The notes under the pieces: model-generated | Database searches by the model: none | Seen by the model: only the letters and a program-made list of their open reading frames with translations | What the model was told of the DNA's origin: nothing | Made by a program: the position numbers and the translations under genes | Assembly: GCA_024225035.1 (NCBI GenBank) | Contig: JAAEMX010000452.1 | Location: 32,657 to 96,656, forward strand | Source: Lentisphaerota bacterium | Lineage (GTDB): Bacteria > Verrucomicrobiota > Lentisphaeria > Victivallales > Victivallaceae | Reading direction: 5' to 3' | DNA: 64,000 nt | Shown here: positions 35,721 to 45,192 of the stretch, piece after piece | Layout: each line of letters begins with the position of its first letter | Numbering within the stretch: the first letter of the stretch is position 1

Positions 35721-37652
35721 TTGAGACTTCGAACCTGGATTGCTATACTTTTTATATCGATATTGATATTATCGGCTGCGTTGACTCTGGTTTTTTCTGT
35801 GAATGTAATCAGAAGCCAAACCAGTAAAAATATCAAAGTCACAAAATCAGAATACTTGAGCTTTGTCAAGAGTAAGCTGCAGGATGTGACCAGCTTAGCT
35901 CATACCGTTGCTGAAAATGAATACAAGGATTCGACTAACTGGTATGTGCTTAATCAACGTTATGGTCAGCTCCTGAAGAGTATGGTGGCTTATGAGGAAT
36001 ATGCATCTACTCATGACAAAATGAAGACGTCTGCACAGATAAAGGTCAAGACTGTAGATACATTTACCTTCAATATAAATGCAAAAACTCATACTCCCCT
36101 TGAACACATTATTATTAAAGAACTTGATGATAAAGTTGTAGGCTTTATTTTTGAGCCAAGTGCCGAGTATTCTTATCTTTACTTTAAAAAGAAAGGCTTA
36201 TCTGTTTCAGTTGCTGCTATAAAAAGTAGTAAAGTGATGCACGATGCTCAAAGTGTTTGTAAGAATCAGGTGAGGCATATGCTTTATGATAGCCCTAAGG
36301 GCTACCTTTTTATGTATGACCTTAATTATCGTAACCTGGTATATCACTTTAACGCGCCTCTGATTGAGGAAAAAAGTTTTGAAAATCCTGTAGGGAATGT
36401 CTCTAATCAGATTGTCCGTAACCTGGTAAAGCAATGTATTGAAAGAGAATCTGCTTTTGTTAAATATAAATGGCGTAAACCATACAGCCATCAGGATGGC
36501 AATAAAGTGTATCCTAAGTTAGCTTATGTGAGGTATTTTTCTCCATGGAAATGGATTGTAGGTACCGGGACTTACCTTGATGAATTGAAGCTTATTACAA
36601 ATCGCCTGGAAGACGATATGATGCGTAATGTAAATATGCTGATTATCGAAGTAACTGCTGCCACTTTAATAATTACTGTTGTTATGATTCTTTTTGCGCT
36701 AATTTTTGCCTCAACAATTAGTAATCCTATCTCGAGAATAATTGACCAAATAAAAGCATTTGATTTGAAAAAGAAAGCTTATCAGCCAATTCCGCCTCGG
36801 GGCTGTGATGAATTACGCTCCTTATGCAGGATTTTTAATAAAATGCAGGTTTCGTTGATTGATGGATTCAGTAATATCCAGATGACTATGACCAAAAAGG
36901 AACGGCTGGAAAGCAGGCTTGAAATTGCTGAGGCTATCCAAAAAAGCATTTTGCCGAGAATTGAACCTTTGACTCCGGAAACAGGAGATTTTGACATTTG
37001 CGGAGAGATTTTGCACGGCAAGCCGCCCGGCGGGGACATGTATGATTTCTTTTATATCGATGATGAACATTTCTGTTTTGCCTTAGGGGATGTTTCTGAA
37101 AAAGGAGTTCCAGCTTCACTCTTTATGCTAATTACCAGGACCTTATTACGGGCAAAGGCTGGTAAAGGTATGCCTGTTGGAGAAATCGTTACCGAGATTA
37201 ACAAAAGTTTGTGTGCCAGTAATGACAAGTTGATGTTTGTCAGGTTTATGCTGGGAATAATTAATGTCAAGACAGGACGGCTGAGTTACACAAATGCCGG
37301 TCAAATGCCTGCTTATCTACAGCGCAAAACCGGAGAACTCGAAGTACTTCCGGTGTCGCATGGTGCCGCTCTTGGGATTACTTCTGAAAAACCATATTAT
37401 GAAGAGAATATTTGTATGTCAGAAGGTGATAAAATTGTTCTGATAACAGATGGTCTTACATCAGCTACAAATTATGTTGGTGATGATTTTGGTGAAAAAA
37501 GACTTATGGGAGTAATGAATAAATCGAAAGGAAACTCCGCGAAACAAACGGTTAGGGCTGTGCTGAACAGAGTAAATGAGTTTGTCGGTACCGCACCTAT
37601 TGATGACGATATTGTAGTTTTAGCAGTAACCTGGCAAAATAATTTCTTTTAA
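35721..37652 (+). CDS. Membrane sensor PP2C phosphatase (SpoIIE type), active-site intact
   Basis: A 643-residue sensor. A membrane segment (about 7-28) is followed by a periplasmic Cache-like sensor region (about 30-290, ending with SPWKWIVGTGTYLDEL, a Cache ending), a second membrane segment (about 305-330), a HAMP-like linker, and a SpoIIE PP2C-type phosphatase domain (about 395-640). The metal site is complete: G437-G438-D439 (PPGGDMYD), D457 in LGDVSEKG, D577 in LITDG, and D628-D630. SpoIIE-type phosphatases usually dephosphorylate anti-anti-sigma proteins (STAS) in partner-switching. It starts with TTG, supported by AGAGGAAG upstream. The next gene is its paralogue. Confidence 0.88.
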   Translation: MRLRTWIAILFISILILSAALTLVFSVNVIRSQTSKNIKVTKSEYLSFVKSKLQDVTSLAHTVAENEYKDSTNWYVLNQRYGQLLKSMVAYEEYASTHDKMKTSAQIKVKTVDTFTFNINAKTHTPLEHIIIKELDDKVVGFIFEPSAEYSYLYFKKKGLSVSVAAIKSSKVMHDAQSVCKNQVRHMLYDSPKGYLFMYDLNYRNLVYHFNAPLIEEKSFENPVGNVSNQIVRNLVKQCIERESAFVKYKWRKPYSHQDGNKVYPKLAYVRYFSPWKWIVGTGTYLDELKLITNRLEDDMMRNVNMLIIEVTAATLIITVVMILFALIFASTISNPISRIIDQIKAFDLKKKAYQPIPPRGCDELRSLCRIFNKMQVSLIDGFSNIQMTMTKKERLESRLEIAEAIQKSILPRIEPLTPETGDFDICGEILHGKPPGGDMYDFFYIDDEHFCFALGDVSEKGVPASLFMLITRTLLRAKAGKGMPVGEIVTEINKSLCASNDKLMFVRFMLGIINVKTGRLSYTNAGQMPAYLQRKTGELEVLPVSHGAALGITSEKPYYEENICMSEGDKIVLITDGLTSATNYVGDDFGEKRLMGVMNKSKGNSAKQTVRAVLNRVNEFVGTAPIDDDIVVLAVTWQNNFF

Positions 37653-37679
37653 AATACAGAAAAGTAGAATTACAAAAAT

Positions 37680-39695
37680 ATGAAATTCCGTACACAAATA
37701 TCTATTATCAGTATATTGCTGTTGTCAGCGACTTCTGCTATTAATCTGTATGTGGCTGTTCAGGATATCAGGCATCAAGGGGCTATCAGTATTAAAGAAA
37801 TTAAAGAGGAGTACCTTGATCAGATAAAAACTAAACTCCGTAATATTGTCAGTTGTGCTTATGGAGTTGTTGAATTTAACTATAATTCGATTAATGACAA
37901 AGAGCAGTTGAATGAGAGTTTTGGTGATCAGTTGAAGGCTGCTGCTCTGCAACAGGTTGCTGCACTGAATTCTGGTACAACGTTGTTGAAATCACAGAAG
38001 ATTATCGACATAATTAAGTTTAGAGAATTTTGCGCAGCACCATTGCAGCAGGTGTATCCTGTAAAGAGCTATGTTTATTCTCCGGGCGATATCAAATTTT
38101 CCGACCAGCTTATAGGTAGAATTGAGCTTCGAGTGAAGGAAAGCAATTCAGGTTTTATCTATTCTCCGGGCAGCGAAATTGCATTGTATTCATTTTATGT
38201 ACTTTCGCCGGATTTGAAACGGGTGATCGTATGTTCTTTCAGCCGTCAGTATATTACGAATTTCTTTCTGGAACGAGCTAAGGATGTTGTTCGAAACATG
38301 AGCTTCGAACATGGTACGGGGTATCTTTTTATCAATAACATGCAGGCTCGTAACGTTGTCCATCCTCTTTTGCCGTATATTGAAGGGTGGGATTATTCTA
38401 AGATTCCTGACTCTACAGGTAACTTTCATGTGCCTGAAATGGTTGAGGTCTGCAAACAGTTTGGCAGCGGGTATTTGACCTATTACTGGCCTAAACCTGA
38501 ACAAACCCATGCTCAAAGAAGCAGAGCTGTACAAAAATTATCTTATGTCAGGTTATTTAAACCGTTGGGATGGATCATAGGTACAGGGGAATATATAGAT
38601 GATATCCTGAGCATTACCAGTGGCAAGGAAGTTGAGGTTAAAGCCCAGATAGATGAGCTTATTTATAAGGTACTGGCAGCTACTTTAATTGTCATGGCGA
38701 TAATGATTTCCCTGATCCTTATTTTCTCTAACGCAATAAGTGAGCAGATAAACGGTCTTATAAAAAGAATGCGCTCTCTGAATCTTAAAGACTTGAATAC
38801 CAAGTTCATAGAGCTTAAGGGGTTTTATGAAATTAAAGAGCTTGGTAAGCTTTTTAACCGGCTTCTAAGGTCACTAAATGATGGTATAAGAACTATTCGT
38901 GAGGCTACTTCAGCCAAAGAGAGACTGGAGAGTAATATTAAAATAGCTGAAGATATTCGAGAACGTGTGCTGACTCATCTTGATCCGATTCTATCAAAAG
39001 ATTCCTGCATAGATGCTTATGCTGATATTGTTCCTGGTAAAAATGTTGGTGCTGAGTTTTACGATCTGTTTTATATTGATGACGAACATTTCTGCTTTGC
39101 CTGTGGCTCAATTGCGCAGAAAGGCATCAACGCGACACTCTTTATGGCTGTCACTAAAACAATTTTGCGAGCAAAAGCTGTACCGGGATTGACCACCGGA
39201 GAGATAATTTCAGAGATCAACAAAACTTTATGCCTGGAACGGCCAACTGATATTGGAGTGAACCTCTTAATGTGCATTTATAATTTGAAAAAGAATACCT
39301 TGATGTATACTTGCTCAAATATTGCACCACCGTGTGTCTTGAGTCATGATGGATCAACTAAATTCCTTACTCACCGTCACGGTCCACCGCTGGGGATTGA
39401 TCCGGGCAATGAATATGGAGAGAACACTGCAAATCTTACACCTGGTGATAAAATAATTGTTTACACTATTAATACCATGCTCACTACAAATAGGAAAGGT
39501 GAAAGGTTTGGACGTGAACGTTTTATTAAAATGATAAATGAAAGCTTCAACCTTAAAAGCCGTGAAACTGTTCAGGCTTGTCTCGGCGAACTTATCTCAT
39601 TTATTGACGAAAAACAAGCTCCGGATGATTTGGCTATGTTGTCATTTCGACACCTTCCCCCAAAAGAGCAACCTGAATCAGAGAAAGAGCAATAA
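37680..39695 (+). CDS. SpoIIE-type paralogue with degenerate (probably inactive) phosphatase site
   Basis: A 671-residue protein with the same layout as its upstream neighbour: membrane segment, Cache-like periplasmic region (ending LFKPLGWIIGTGEYIDDI), second membrane segment, HAMP-like linker, and SpoIIE fold. The domain is recognisable and aligns closely, e.g. FYIDDEHFCFA and TLFMAVTKTILRAKA. The acidic metal ligands are changed, however: GGD becomes G457-A-E459, GDVS becomes GSIA (S477), and LITDG becomes YTINT (I597). Only the last pair, D649-D650, remains. It is therefore likely a pseudophosphatase or regulatory subunit. It starts 27 bp after its neighbour and so is almost certainly in the same operon. 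Confidence 0.85.
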   Translation: MKFRTQISIISILLLSATSAINLYVAVQDIRHQGAISIKEIKEEYLDQIKTKLRNIVSCAYGVVEFNYNSINDKEQLNESFGDQLKAAALQQVAALNSGTTLLKSQKIIDIIKFREFCAAPLQQVYPVKSYVYSPGDIKFSDQLIGRIELRVKESNSGFIYSPGSEIALYSFYVLSPDLKRVIVCSFSRQYITNFFLERAKDVVRNMSFEHGTGYLFINNMQARNVVHPLLPYIEGWDYSKIPDSTGNFHVPEMVEVCKQFGSGYLTYYWPKPEQTHAQRSRAVQKLSYVRLFKPLGWIIGTGEYIDDILSITSGKEVEVKAQIDELIYKVLAATLIVMAIMISLILIFSNAISEQINGLIKRMRSLNLKDLNTKFIELKGFYEIKELGKLFNRLLRSLNDGIRTIREATSAKERLESNIKIAEDIRERVLTHLDPILSKDSCIDAYADIVPGKNVGAEFYDLFYIDDEHFCFACGSIAQKGINATLFMAVTKTILRAKAVPGLTTGEIISEINKTLCLERPTDIGVNLLMCIYNLKKNTLMYTCSNIAPPCVLSHDGSTKFLTHRHGPPLGIDPGNEYGENTANLTPGDKIIVYTINTMLTTNRKGERFGRERFIKMINESFNLKSRETVQACLGELISFIDEKQAPDDLAMLSFRHLPPKEQPESEKEQ

Positions 39696-39821
39696 TTAAT
39701 GAAAAGTTGCTTTTTCTCTTGATTTAAACTGCTCTCCCAGCTATTCTAAAAGTCATTAATTTATAATGATTGAAAGATTTGTTGATGAAGCACCTTGGTT
39801 TTCTTATAGCCGCTACAATTT

Positions 39822-39832
39822 TATATATATAT
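39822..39832 (+). repeat. (TA)5 dinucleotide run in signal-peptide region
   Basis: Five TA units lie between an upstream ATG frame (39785) that encodes a signal-peptide start and the ATG (39831) of the substrate-binding protein. The two frames differ by one base here. One deleted base or one extra AT unit would join them. Confidence 0.7.
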
Positions 39833-40640
39833 GGGTTTTAATGCATTAGCAAAAGAAAAAACTGTGCGCATTGCTTCCCTAAGTCCAAATTTATCGGAAC
39901 TGATTTTCGCTTTGGGCAAGGGGAGTAGTCTCGTGGGGCGTTCATCTGTATGTGACTTTCCGGATTCAGTCAGGAAAGTTCCGGTTGTTGGTAAATTTGG
40001 TGTCCCTCAGATTGAAAAAATAATAATGGTTAAACCTGATTATCTCGTTGTAACTGCGTTGAAGGATAGATCCATGGCTACCAGATTTCGGCGCTTTGGC
40101 ATAAAGGTTTTATTTTTTAATTCTGCTAGTTTCTGTGACTATTATAATAATGTCAAAGTGCTTGGTAATATTCTTAATTGCCGCAAAAAAGCGGAACTTT
40201 TGATTAGCAGGACAAAGAAGCAATTAAAAAAAATCAAGTTGCAGTTAAACGCTATCTCTTTAAAAGAACGTCCAAAAGTTTTTGTTGCAGTACAGGTTTC
40301 TCCATTGATGACAGTCGGGCGCAGTTCTTTTATCAACAATATGATTACATATGCTGGAGGAATCAACATCGGAGCCGTAAAACGGGTAAGTTATTACCGC
40401 TGCTCTCTCGAGTGGTTACTCAAAGAACAGCCTGACATTATCCTCATGTCGGGGTGCAGCGACTGTTTAGTCAGTCAGTTGATGAATAAAAAAGGATGGA
40501 AGAATTTGATGGCTTTTAAGAATAAAAAGGTTAATAACAGAATGAAGCCAGAGCTTTTATTTCGATTGGGACCGCGCAGTGTTGAGGGTATTGAAGCATT
40601 GTACCAGATATTTTATGAAAAGGAAAAGGTTAGACAATAG
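39831..40640 (+). CDS. Periplasmic binding protein of iron/cobalamin ABC importer, signal peptide out of frame
   Basis: A 269-residue protein of the BtuF/FhuD/FepB group that delivers siderophore iron, haem or cobalamin to the FecCD permease encoded next. The TroA-like fold is seen in RIASLSPNLSELIFALGKG, PQIEKIIMVKPDYLVVT, and GGINIGAVKR...SLEWLLKEQPDIIL. The ATG used here lacks both a signal peptide and a ribosome site, which is not workable for a periplasmic protein. An ATG at 39785 opens a frame reading MKHLGFLIAATILYIY, a good signal-peptide start, but it is one base out of register across the TA run. See the related finding. Substrate class is unknown. Confidence 0.8.
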   Translation: MGFNALAKEKTVRIASLSPNLSELIFALGKGSSLVGRSSVCDFPDSVRKVPVVGKFGVPQIEKIIMVKPDYLVVTALKDRSMATRFRRFGIKVLFFNSASFCDYYNNVKVLGNILNCRKKAELLISRTKKQLKKIKLQLNAISLKERPKVFVAVQVSPLMTVGRSSFINNMITYAGGINIGAVKRVSYYRCSLEWLLKEQPDIILMSGCSDCLVSQLMNKKGWKNLMAFKNKKVNNRMKPELLFRLGPRSVEGIEALYQIFYEKEKVRQ

Positions 40641-40646
40641 CTTTGT

Positions 40647-41639
40647 ATGAATAACAAAACACAGAATATACTAATGTTTGTGATATTACCGGTTCTGCTC
40701 ATTGCGGTAGTTGTGGGAGGGCTGTGTATTGGTGTAACCTGGATAAATCCTTTGGAACTGTTCAATATTCCTGATGATGATTTATCACATGCTTTGATTG
40801 GACTCAGGATTTCGAGAATTACGACGGCATTCACTGTTGGCGGTGCTTTAGCTGTTGCTGGAGCCGCTTACCAGACTGTTCTTAGAAACCCCCTGGCTGA
40901 GCCTTATATTCTTGGAATTAGCGGAGGAGCAAGCCTTGGTGCTGCTATAGCTATAATATCCGGATTATCCGCTTGTACAATGTTGGCTGTACCTGGGATG
41001 GCTTTTGTGTTTGCCATATTAGCAATGGCACTAGTCTTATTGATGGGAAGGGGGCGCTTTTCTGAGTATTCTGAAAATGTACTTTTGAGTGGAGTTATTG
41101 TTGGTGCTGTGTGCTCAAGTATTCTCATGTTTATTATCAGTACTTTGAACCATTATGAACTCAATAGTGTAACCTGGTGGATGCTTGGTAATTTACAGGC
41201 TGCTGACAATAGCCTGTTGAATATCGCGATTGCAGTAACCGTTATTGGTACTTTGCTGTTGACGCTTAACGGAAGGCAGGCAAATCTGATTTCGCTTGGC
41301 GAAGAGATGGCATATAACATGGGGACAGTTCCTTTTCGGGTTGTAATGATTCTGCTGTGTACCGCGTCACTAATGACTGCTGCAAGCGTTTCTCTGGCTG
41401 GGATTATCAGTTTTGTGGGGCTGCTGGTGCCGCATGCAACTCGGCGAATATTTGGTGCAGACCATCGTCGCCTTTTTATTCTTAACTTGATATGTGGTGG
41501 TATTTTCCTGACAGCTTGCGATATAATCTCCCGGGTACTGCTTGAGGCTCAAGAAGTACCTGTTGGTGTAATAACGGCATTAATCGGCGGACCGTTTTTT
41601 ATTTGGATTTTGAATAGAAAGGGACGCAGAAATGCCTGA
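40647..41639 (+). CDS. FecCD-family ABC transporter permease (iron/cobalamin)
   Basis: A 330-residue inner-membrane permease with about ten helices. The FecCD signature GALAVAGAAYQTVLRNPLAEPYILGISGGASLGA is present, as is the GIISFVGLLVPHATRRIFGADHR loop that contacts the ATPase. It presumably forms a homodimer and pairs with the binding protein before it and the ATPase after it. It starts 6 bp after the binding protein and overlaps the ATPase gene by 8 bp. Confidence 0.94.
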   Translation: MNNKTQNILMFVILPVLLIAVVVGGLCIGVTWINPLELFNIPDDDLSHALIGLRISRITTAFTVGGALAVAGAAYQTVLRNPLAEPYILGISGGASLGAAIAIISGLSACTMLAVPGMAFVFAILAMALVLLMGRGRFSEYSENVLLSGVIVGAVCSSILMFIISTLNHYELNSVTWWMLGNLQAADNSLLNIAIAVTVIGTLLLTLNGRQANLISLGEEMAYNMGTVPFRVVMILLCTASLMTAASVSLAGIISFVGLLVPHATRRIFGADHRRLFILNLICGGIFLTACDIISRVLLEAQEVPVGVITALIGGPFFIWILNRKGRRNA

Positions 41640-42429
41640 AATAATGAATGCGCAAAACCTTAAATTTGGTTATTCCAGAGAAAATACTGTACTTGAAGAC
41701 TTCAGTTTCAAAGTCAAAAACAGTGAATTTGTTGGTCTTATTGGTCCGAATGGTTCAGGTAAAACAACAATTCTAAAGCTCTTGAGTGGTTATCTATCTC
41801 CAAAAGCTGGAGATATTTTTCTTGGTAAGCAGAAAATAAACCTGTTGTCGAGCCGGCAGCGTGCGAGAATTCTGGGAGTTGTTCCGCAGGTTATCTCAAC
41901 GACAATGCCTTTCACCGTAAAGCAGGTTGTGGAAATGGGGCGTACTGCCAGAATATCTCCGTTTTTGCCTTTGCGGGGGCATGACCATGAGGCTGTTTGC
42001 AGTGCTATGAATGAAATGGACGTCTTTGAGATAAAAAACAGTTTATTCAGTCAGCTTAGCGGGGGAGAACGGCAGCGGACAATTATTGCGGCTGCTCTCG
42101 CACAGGAACCTGAAATGCTTTTGCTGGACGAACCAACATCGTCACTTGATCTAGGTCACAAACTGCAGCTGATGGGGTTGCTCAAAGGCTTGCAGGCACG
42201 TGGAATGACTGTTATGGCGGTGTCTCACGATATAGAGTTAATGGCAAAATATTGCGATCGACTTGTTCTTCTCAAAAATGGCAAGGTACTGGCATCAGGT
42301 GCCCCGCCGGAAATAATTACCCCCGAGTTAATTAAAGAAGCTTATGGATGCGAGGTCAATGTCATTGTGGGGATTAATGGTGAACCTTTAATTTCAGCTG
42401 AAATTAAGGCTGCTGAAATAAAATATTGA
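41632..42429 (+). CDS. Iron/cobalamin ABC transporter ATP-binding protein
   Basis: A 265-residue ATPase of the FecE/BtuD group that powers the adjacent permease. Walker A is GPNGSGKTT, the ABC signature is QLSGGERQRTIIAAALAQ, and Walker B is MLLLDEPTSSLDLGHK, followed by the switch His in VSHDIEL. It overlaps the permease gene by 8 bp. No cobalamin riboswitch or Fur-type box was recognised upstream of the operon, so the substrate remains open between cobalamin, siderophore and haem. Confidence 0.94.
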   Translation: MPEIMNAQNLKFGYSRENTVLEDFSFKVKNSEFVGLIGPNGSGKTTILKLLSGYLSPKAGDIFLGKQKINLLSSRQRARILGVVPQVISTTMPFTVKQVVEMGRTARISPFLPLRGHDHEAVCSAMNEMDVFEIKNSLFSQLSGGERQRTIIAAALAQEPEMLLLDEPTSSLDLGHKLQLMGLLKGLQARGMTVMAVSHDIELMAKYCDRLVLLKNGKVLASGAPPEIITPELIKEAYGCEVNVIVGINGEPLISAEIKAAEIKY

Positions 42430-42571
42430 ACAGAAATGCTGTATGTGTTGTCATGGAAAGATGTGTGTTAATTTCATGTTCCAGCGCATGTTATAGTGGC
42501 AGATAGTTGCTTTATGAGCATTTTGGGTTTCTATGCACACTTCAAAATTTTTTAAAAACAGAGGTAATTTA

Positions 42572-43858
42572 ATGAATTTGGTCGTTTCCGCTATTCGAAA
42601 ATACACAAAAATAAGTATTTTAATCAGGATTCTGGTTGGCATGATTCTGGGGATTGCTGCCGGTCTTATCTTTGGTGAAAACGTCAAGGTGATAGAGCCG
42701 CTTGGAACGGCTTTTATGAAACTTTTGATGATGGTAGTAGTACCTATAGTTTTCACGACGACGGTAGTAGGAGCGTCCAGTATAGAGCCGATGCGCATCG
42801 GGCGTATTGGTGTCAAAGGAATGTTATTTTATCTGTTTACGACTGCAATAGCTGTATCGCTGGGGGTTTTTGGTGGAAATCTTTTCCGTCCCGGAAAAGG
42901 GCTTGAAATTACTGGTAAAATAACTGGTCAGGTTGCAACGCATATTCAGCATGTTTCTTTTTCTGAGTTTGTATTGCGGATTATTCCTCAGAATCCGATG
43001 AAGGCTTTGGCAAACGGTGATATCCTGCCAATCCTGTTTTTTTCATTCTTAATCGGTATAGGTTTGTCTATTTTCAAGGAAAAAGCTGCTGATCATAAGC
43101 GGGAGCATGCCAGGGCGGTTTACAACTTCTGCTGTGGTTTTGCCGAAATTCTTTTTCTTATAGTAAGATGGATCATTGAATACGCACCGATTGGTATTTT
43201 TGCACTGATGGCTAATTTAGTCGCGTCCAGTGGTTTTTCAGGTTTACGCGAAATGTTGTTAATGCTTTCAGTAGCTGTCGGCTGTTATTTTGTTCAGGTT
43301 CTGGTTGTTTATTGCGGTTTACTTCGCTGGTTTAAGCTTAGTCCGCTGATCTTTTTCAAGGGGATTCGCGAAGCTATGCTGACAGCATTTACAACTCGTT
43401 CTAGTCTGGCAACTCTCCCTGTGAGTATGCGTAATGCTGAAGAAAACCTTGGTGTGCATAAAGATATTTATTCATTTACTTTGCCGGTTGGAGCGTCTGT
43501 TAACATGGATGGAACTGCCATTTTTTACGGAGTTTCACTGGTCTTTTTTGGTTATGCAATAGGTGAACCTCTTACTTTTGCTCAGCAGATGACAGTAATT
43601 CTTACAGGGGTGTTAGCCTCAGTTGGTACTGCTGGAGTGCCGGGCGTTGGTGGTGTCATGTTATTAATGATGCTTAGTGCTGTGGGATTCAAAATTACTC
43701 AGGGAACTACTGCTGCTTCTGTTTTTGCTCTTATAATTGGTGCTGAGGCAATTCTCGATATGTTTATGACTACAGTTAATGTTACTGGTGATTTGGCTGT
43801 TACCTCAATTGTTGCAAAAAGTGAAGGTGACATTGATTTAAAACGCTGGCAAAAGTAA
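42572..43858 (+). CDS. Dicarboxylate/amino acid:cation symporter (DAACS/GltP type)
   Basis: A 428-residue sodium- or proton-coupled symporter for glutamate, aspartate or C4-dicarboxylates. It has about eight membrane helices plus the re-entrant hairpins. The hairpin motif reads TRSSLATLPVSM (usual SSxATLP) and TM7 carries NMDGTAIFYG (NMDGT), the sodium/substrate site; hairpin 2 is GTAGVPGVGGVML. The ATG at 42572 is preceded by GAGG; the frame extends to 42533 without support. It stands alone. Confidence 0.93.
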   Translation: MNLVVSAIRKYTKISILIRILVGMILGIAAGLIFGENVKVIEPLGTAFMKLLMMVVVPIVFTTTVVGASSIEPMRIGRIGVKGMLFYLFTTAIAVSLGVFGGNLFRPGKGLEITGKITGQVATHIQHVSFSEFVLRIIPQNPMKALANGDILPILFFSFLIGIGLSIFKEKAADHKREHARAVYNFCCGFAEILFLIVRWIIEYAPIGIFALMANLVASSGFSGLREMLLMLSVAVGCYFVQVLVVYCGLLRWFKLSPLIFFKGIREAMLTAFTTRSSLATLPVSMRNAEENLGVHKDIYSFTLPVGASVNMDGTAIFYGVSLVFFGYAIGEPLTFAQQMTVILTGVLASVGTAGVPGVGGVMLLMMLSAVGFKITQGTTAASVFALIIGAEAILDMFMTTVNVTGDLAVTSIVAKSEGDIDLKRWQK

Positions 43859-43879
43859 TAACCTAGGAGAGAGGTGACA

Positions 43880-44665
43880 ATGAAGGATATCAGGTTGCAT
43901 GGAGACGCGCCCTATGATATTGCAATGCTGCACGGCGGTCCCGGAGCAAACGGAGAAATGTATCCAGTTGCGCTCGAACTTTCAGATCAGTTTGGAATAA
44001 TAGAACCGCTGCAGCATGCAAATTCTGTTGAAGGGCAAATTGAAGAACTAAGAGAACAACTGAGCAGGGTGACTGCTCGCGCTGTTTGCCTGATTGGCTT
44101 TTCATGGGGCGCCTGGCTGGCAATTTTATTTACAGCCAGGTATCCGGCGATGGTCAAAAAGCTTATTTTGATCGGTTGTGGGGTATTAGAGGCGAAATAT
44201 GCTGCTGAAATTGATGCCGTGAGGATGCAACGTTTATCGGAAACTGAAAAAAACGAGCTGGAGTCATTGATCTCTTTGCTGAAAAAAAACTCAGATAAAG
44301 AGAAAAAAGAATTATTTGTCAAGTTTGGTAAACTTTTTTCAAAAACAGATTCATATAAGCAGTTGGATGTAGATAATTCTAAAATGGATTTACATCCTGA
44401 AGTATTTGAATCAGTCTGGCCCGAGGGGTCTGAGCTAAGAAAGTCAGGGCGTTTGCTTGGTGTTGTCAAGAAGATAAAATGCTCAATGACGGTGATTCAC
44501 GGAGATAGTGATCCGCATTCTGGAGCGCTGGTAAAACAATCATTGAGTAGCGCTGGCATTAAGTTTAGTTTCTTTGAACTGAGCCGCTGTGGTCACAAAC
44601 CCTGGGCGGAAAAGTACGCAAAGGAAAAGTTTTTTGACCTGATGCGAAAAGAACTTTGCCAATGA
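43880..44665 (+). CDS. Alpha/beta hydrolase
   Basis: A 261-residue alpha/beta-fold hydrolase. The oxyanion segment LHGGPGANGEM, the nucleophile Ser in LIGFSWGAWLA, the Asp in HGDSDPH and the His in CGHKPWAEKY form a complete triad. The lid is charged and Lys/Glu-rich (about 120-160). The start at ATG 43880 is supported by AGGAGAGAGG; a GTG six bases upstream is the alternative. The substrate is unknown. It may share a transcript with the symporter 21 bp upstream. Confidence 0.82.
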   Translation: MKDIRLHGDAPYDIAMLHGGPGANGEMYPVALELSDQFGIIEPLQHANSVEGQIEELREQLSRVTARAVCLIGFSWGAWLAILFTARYPAMVKKLILIGCGVLEAKYAAEIDAVRMQRLSETEKNELESLISLLKKNSDKEKKELFVKFGKLFSKTDSYKQLDVDNSKMDLHPEVFESVWPEGSELRKSGRLLGVVKKIKCSMTVIHGDSDPHSGALVKQSLSSAGIKFSFFELSRCGHKPWAEKYAKEKFFDLMRKELCQ

Positions 44666-44686
44666 GAGATTGCTCTTTATAGCATT

Positions 44687-45184
44687 TTACTGATATAACA
44701 GGCGTATTTTATCTGAATGTTCAGGGAATTTTACGCACATCTCAATTGGAGTTGCCGCACTGAAGTCATCGTATTCAAACCCGGGGAATACTGAAGCCGC
44801 AAACAGGCCCCAGCTGAATGGAGAACGGTTTATTGTGATAGCAGCCTGCCATGAACCGGCAGGTATTATACTTTGCAGCACATGGCCATTAGATATATTT
44901 GGGCCAATTATGCGCTGAATTAATTTTTGATCCGGAGTAATGATAATTTGTTTTGCCGGACAACCAAGGTGATAGTACCATATTTCATCAGATGTTACCA
45001 TGTGCCAGTGAGAAATATCATCTCCTCGAAGCATATAGTAAATTGATGTTCCACATGTGCGGTTGTCTTTAGTGCTAGGTATCTCAGATCGATAAGTTTC
45101 GACGAAGTAACCACCTTCAAATTCCAATGGTTTGAGTTTTAAAAGGTCGATTACCTCTTCTGATTTTAGCTTGGTAGTCTTCAT
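44687..45184 (-). CDS. DUF985 cupin protein
   Basis: A 165-residue cupin of the DUF985/Cupin_5 family. Characteristic stretches are EGGYFVETYRS, STSIYYMLRGDDISHWHMVTSDEIWYYHLG with small variation, and PAGSWQAA...FSWGLFAASVFPGFEYDDF. The family shares the cupin barrel but its reaction is unknown. It ends 21 bp from the convergent hydrolase and lies just downstream of the ATP-cone gene. Confidence 0.85.
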   Translation of the reverse strand: MKTTKLKSEEVIDLLKLKPLEFEGGYFVETYRSEIPSTKDNRTCGTSIYYMLRGDDISHWHMVTSDEIWYYHLGCPAKQIIITPDQKLIQRIIGPNISNGHVLQSIIPAGSWQAAITINRSPFSWGLFAASVFPGFEYDDFSAATPIEMCVKFPEHSDKIRLLYQ

Positions 45185-45192
45185 AAAAACCC

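Noticed and set aside
39696..39784. Possible cobalamin riboswitch or Fur box before the ABC importer
   Set aside because: No B12-box-like sequence and no palindromic Fur-type site could be seen; the gap is also too short for a full cobalamin riboswitch.
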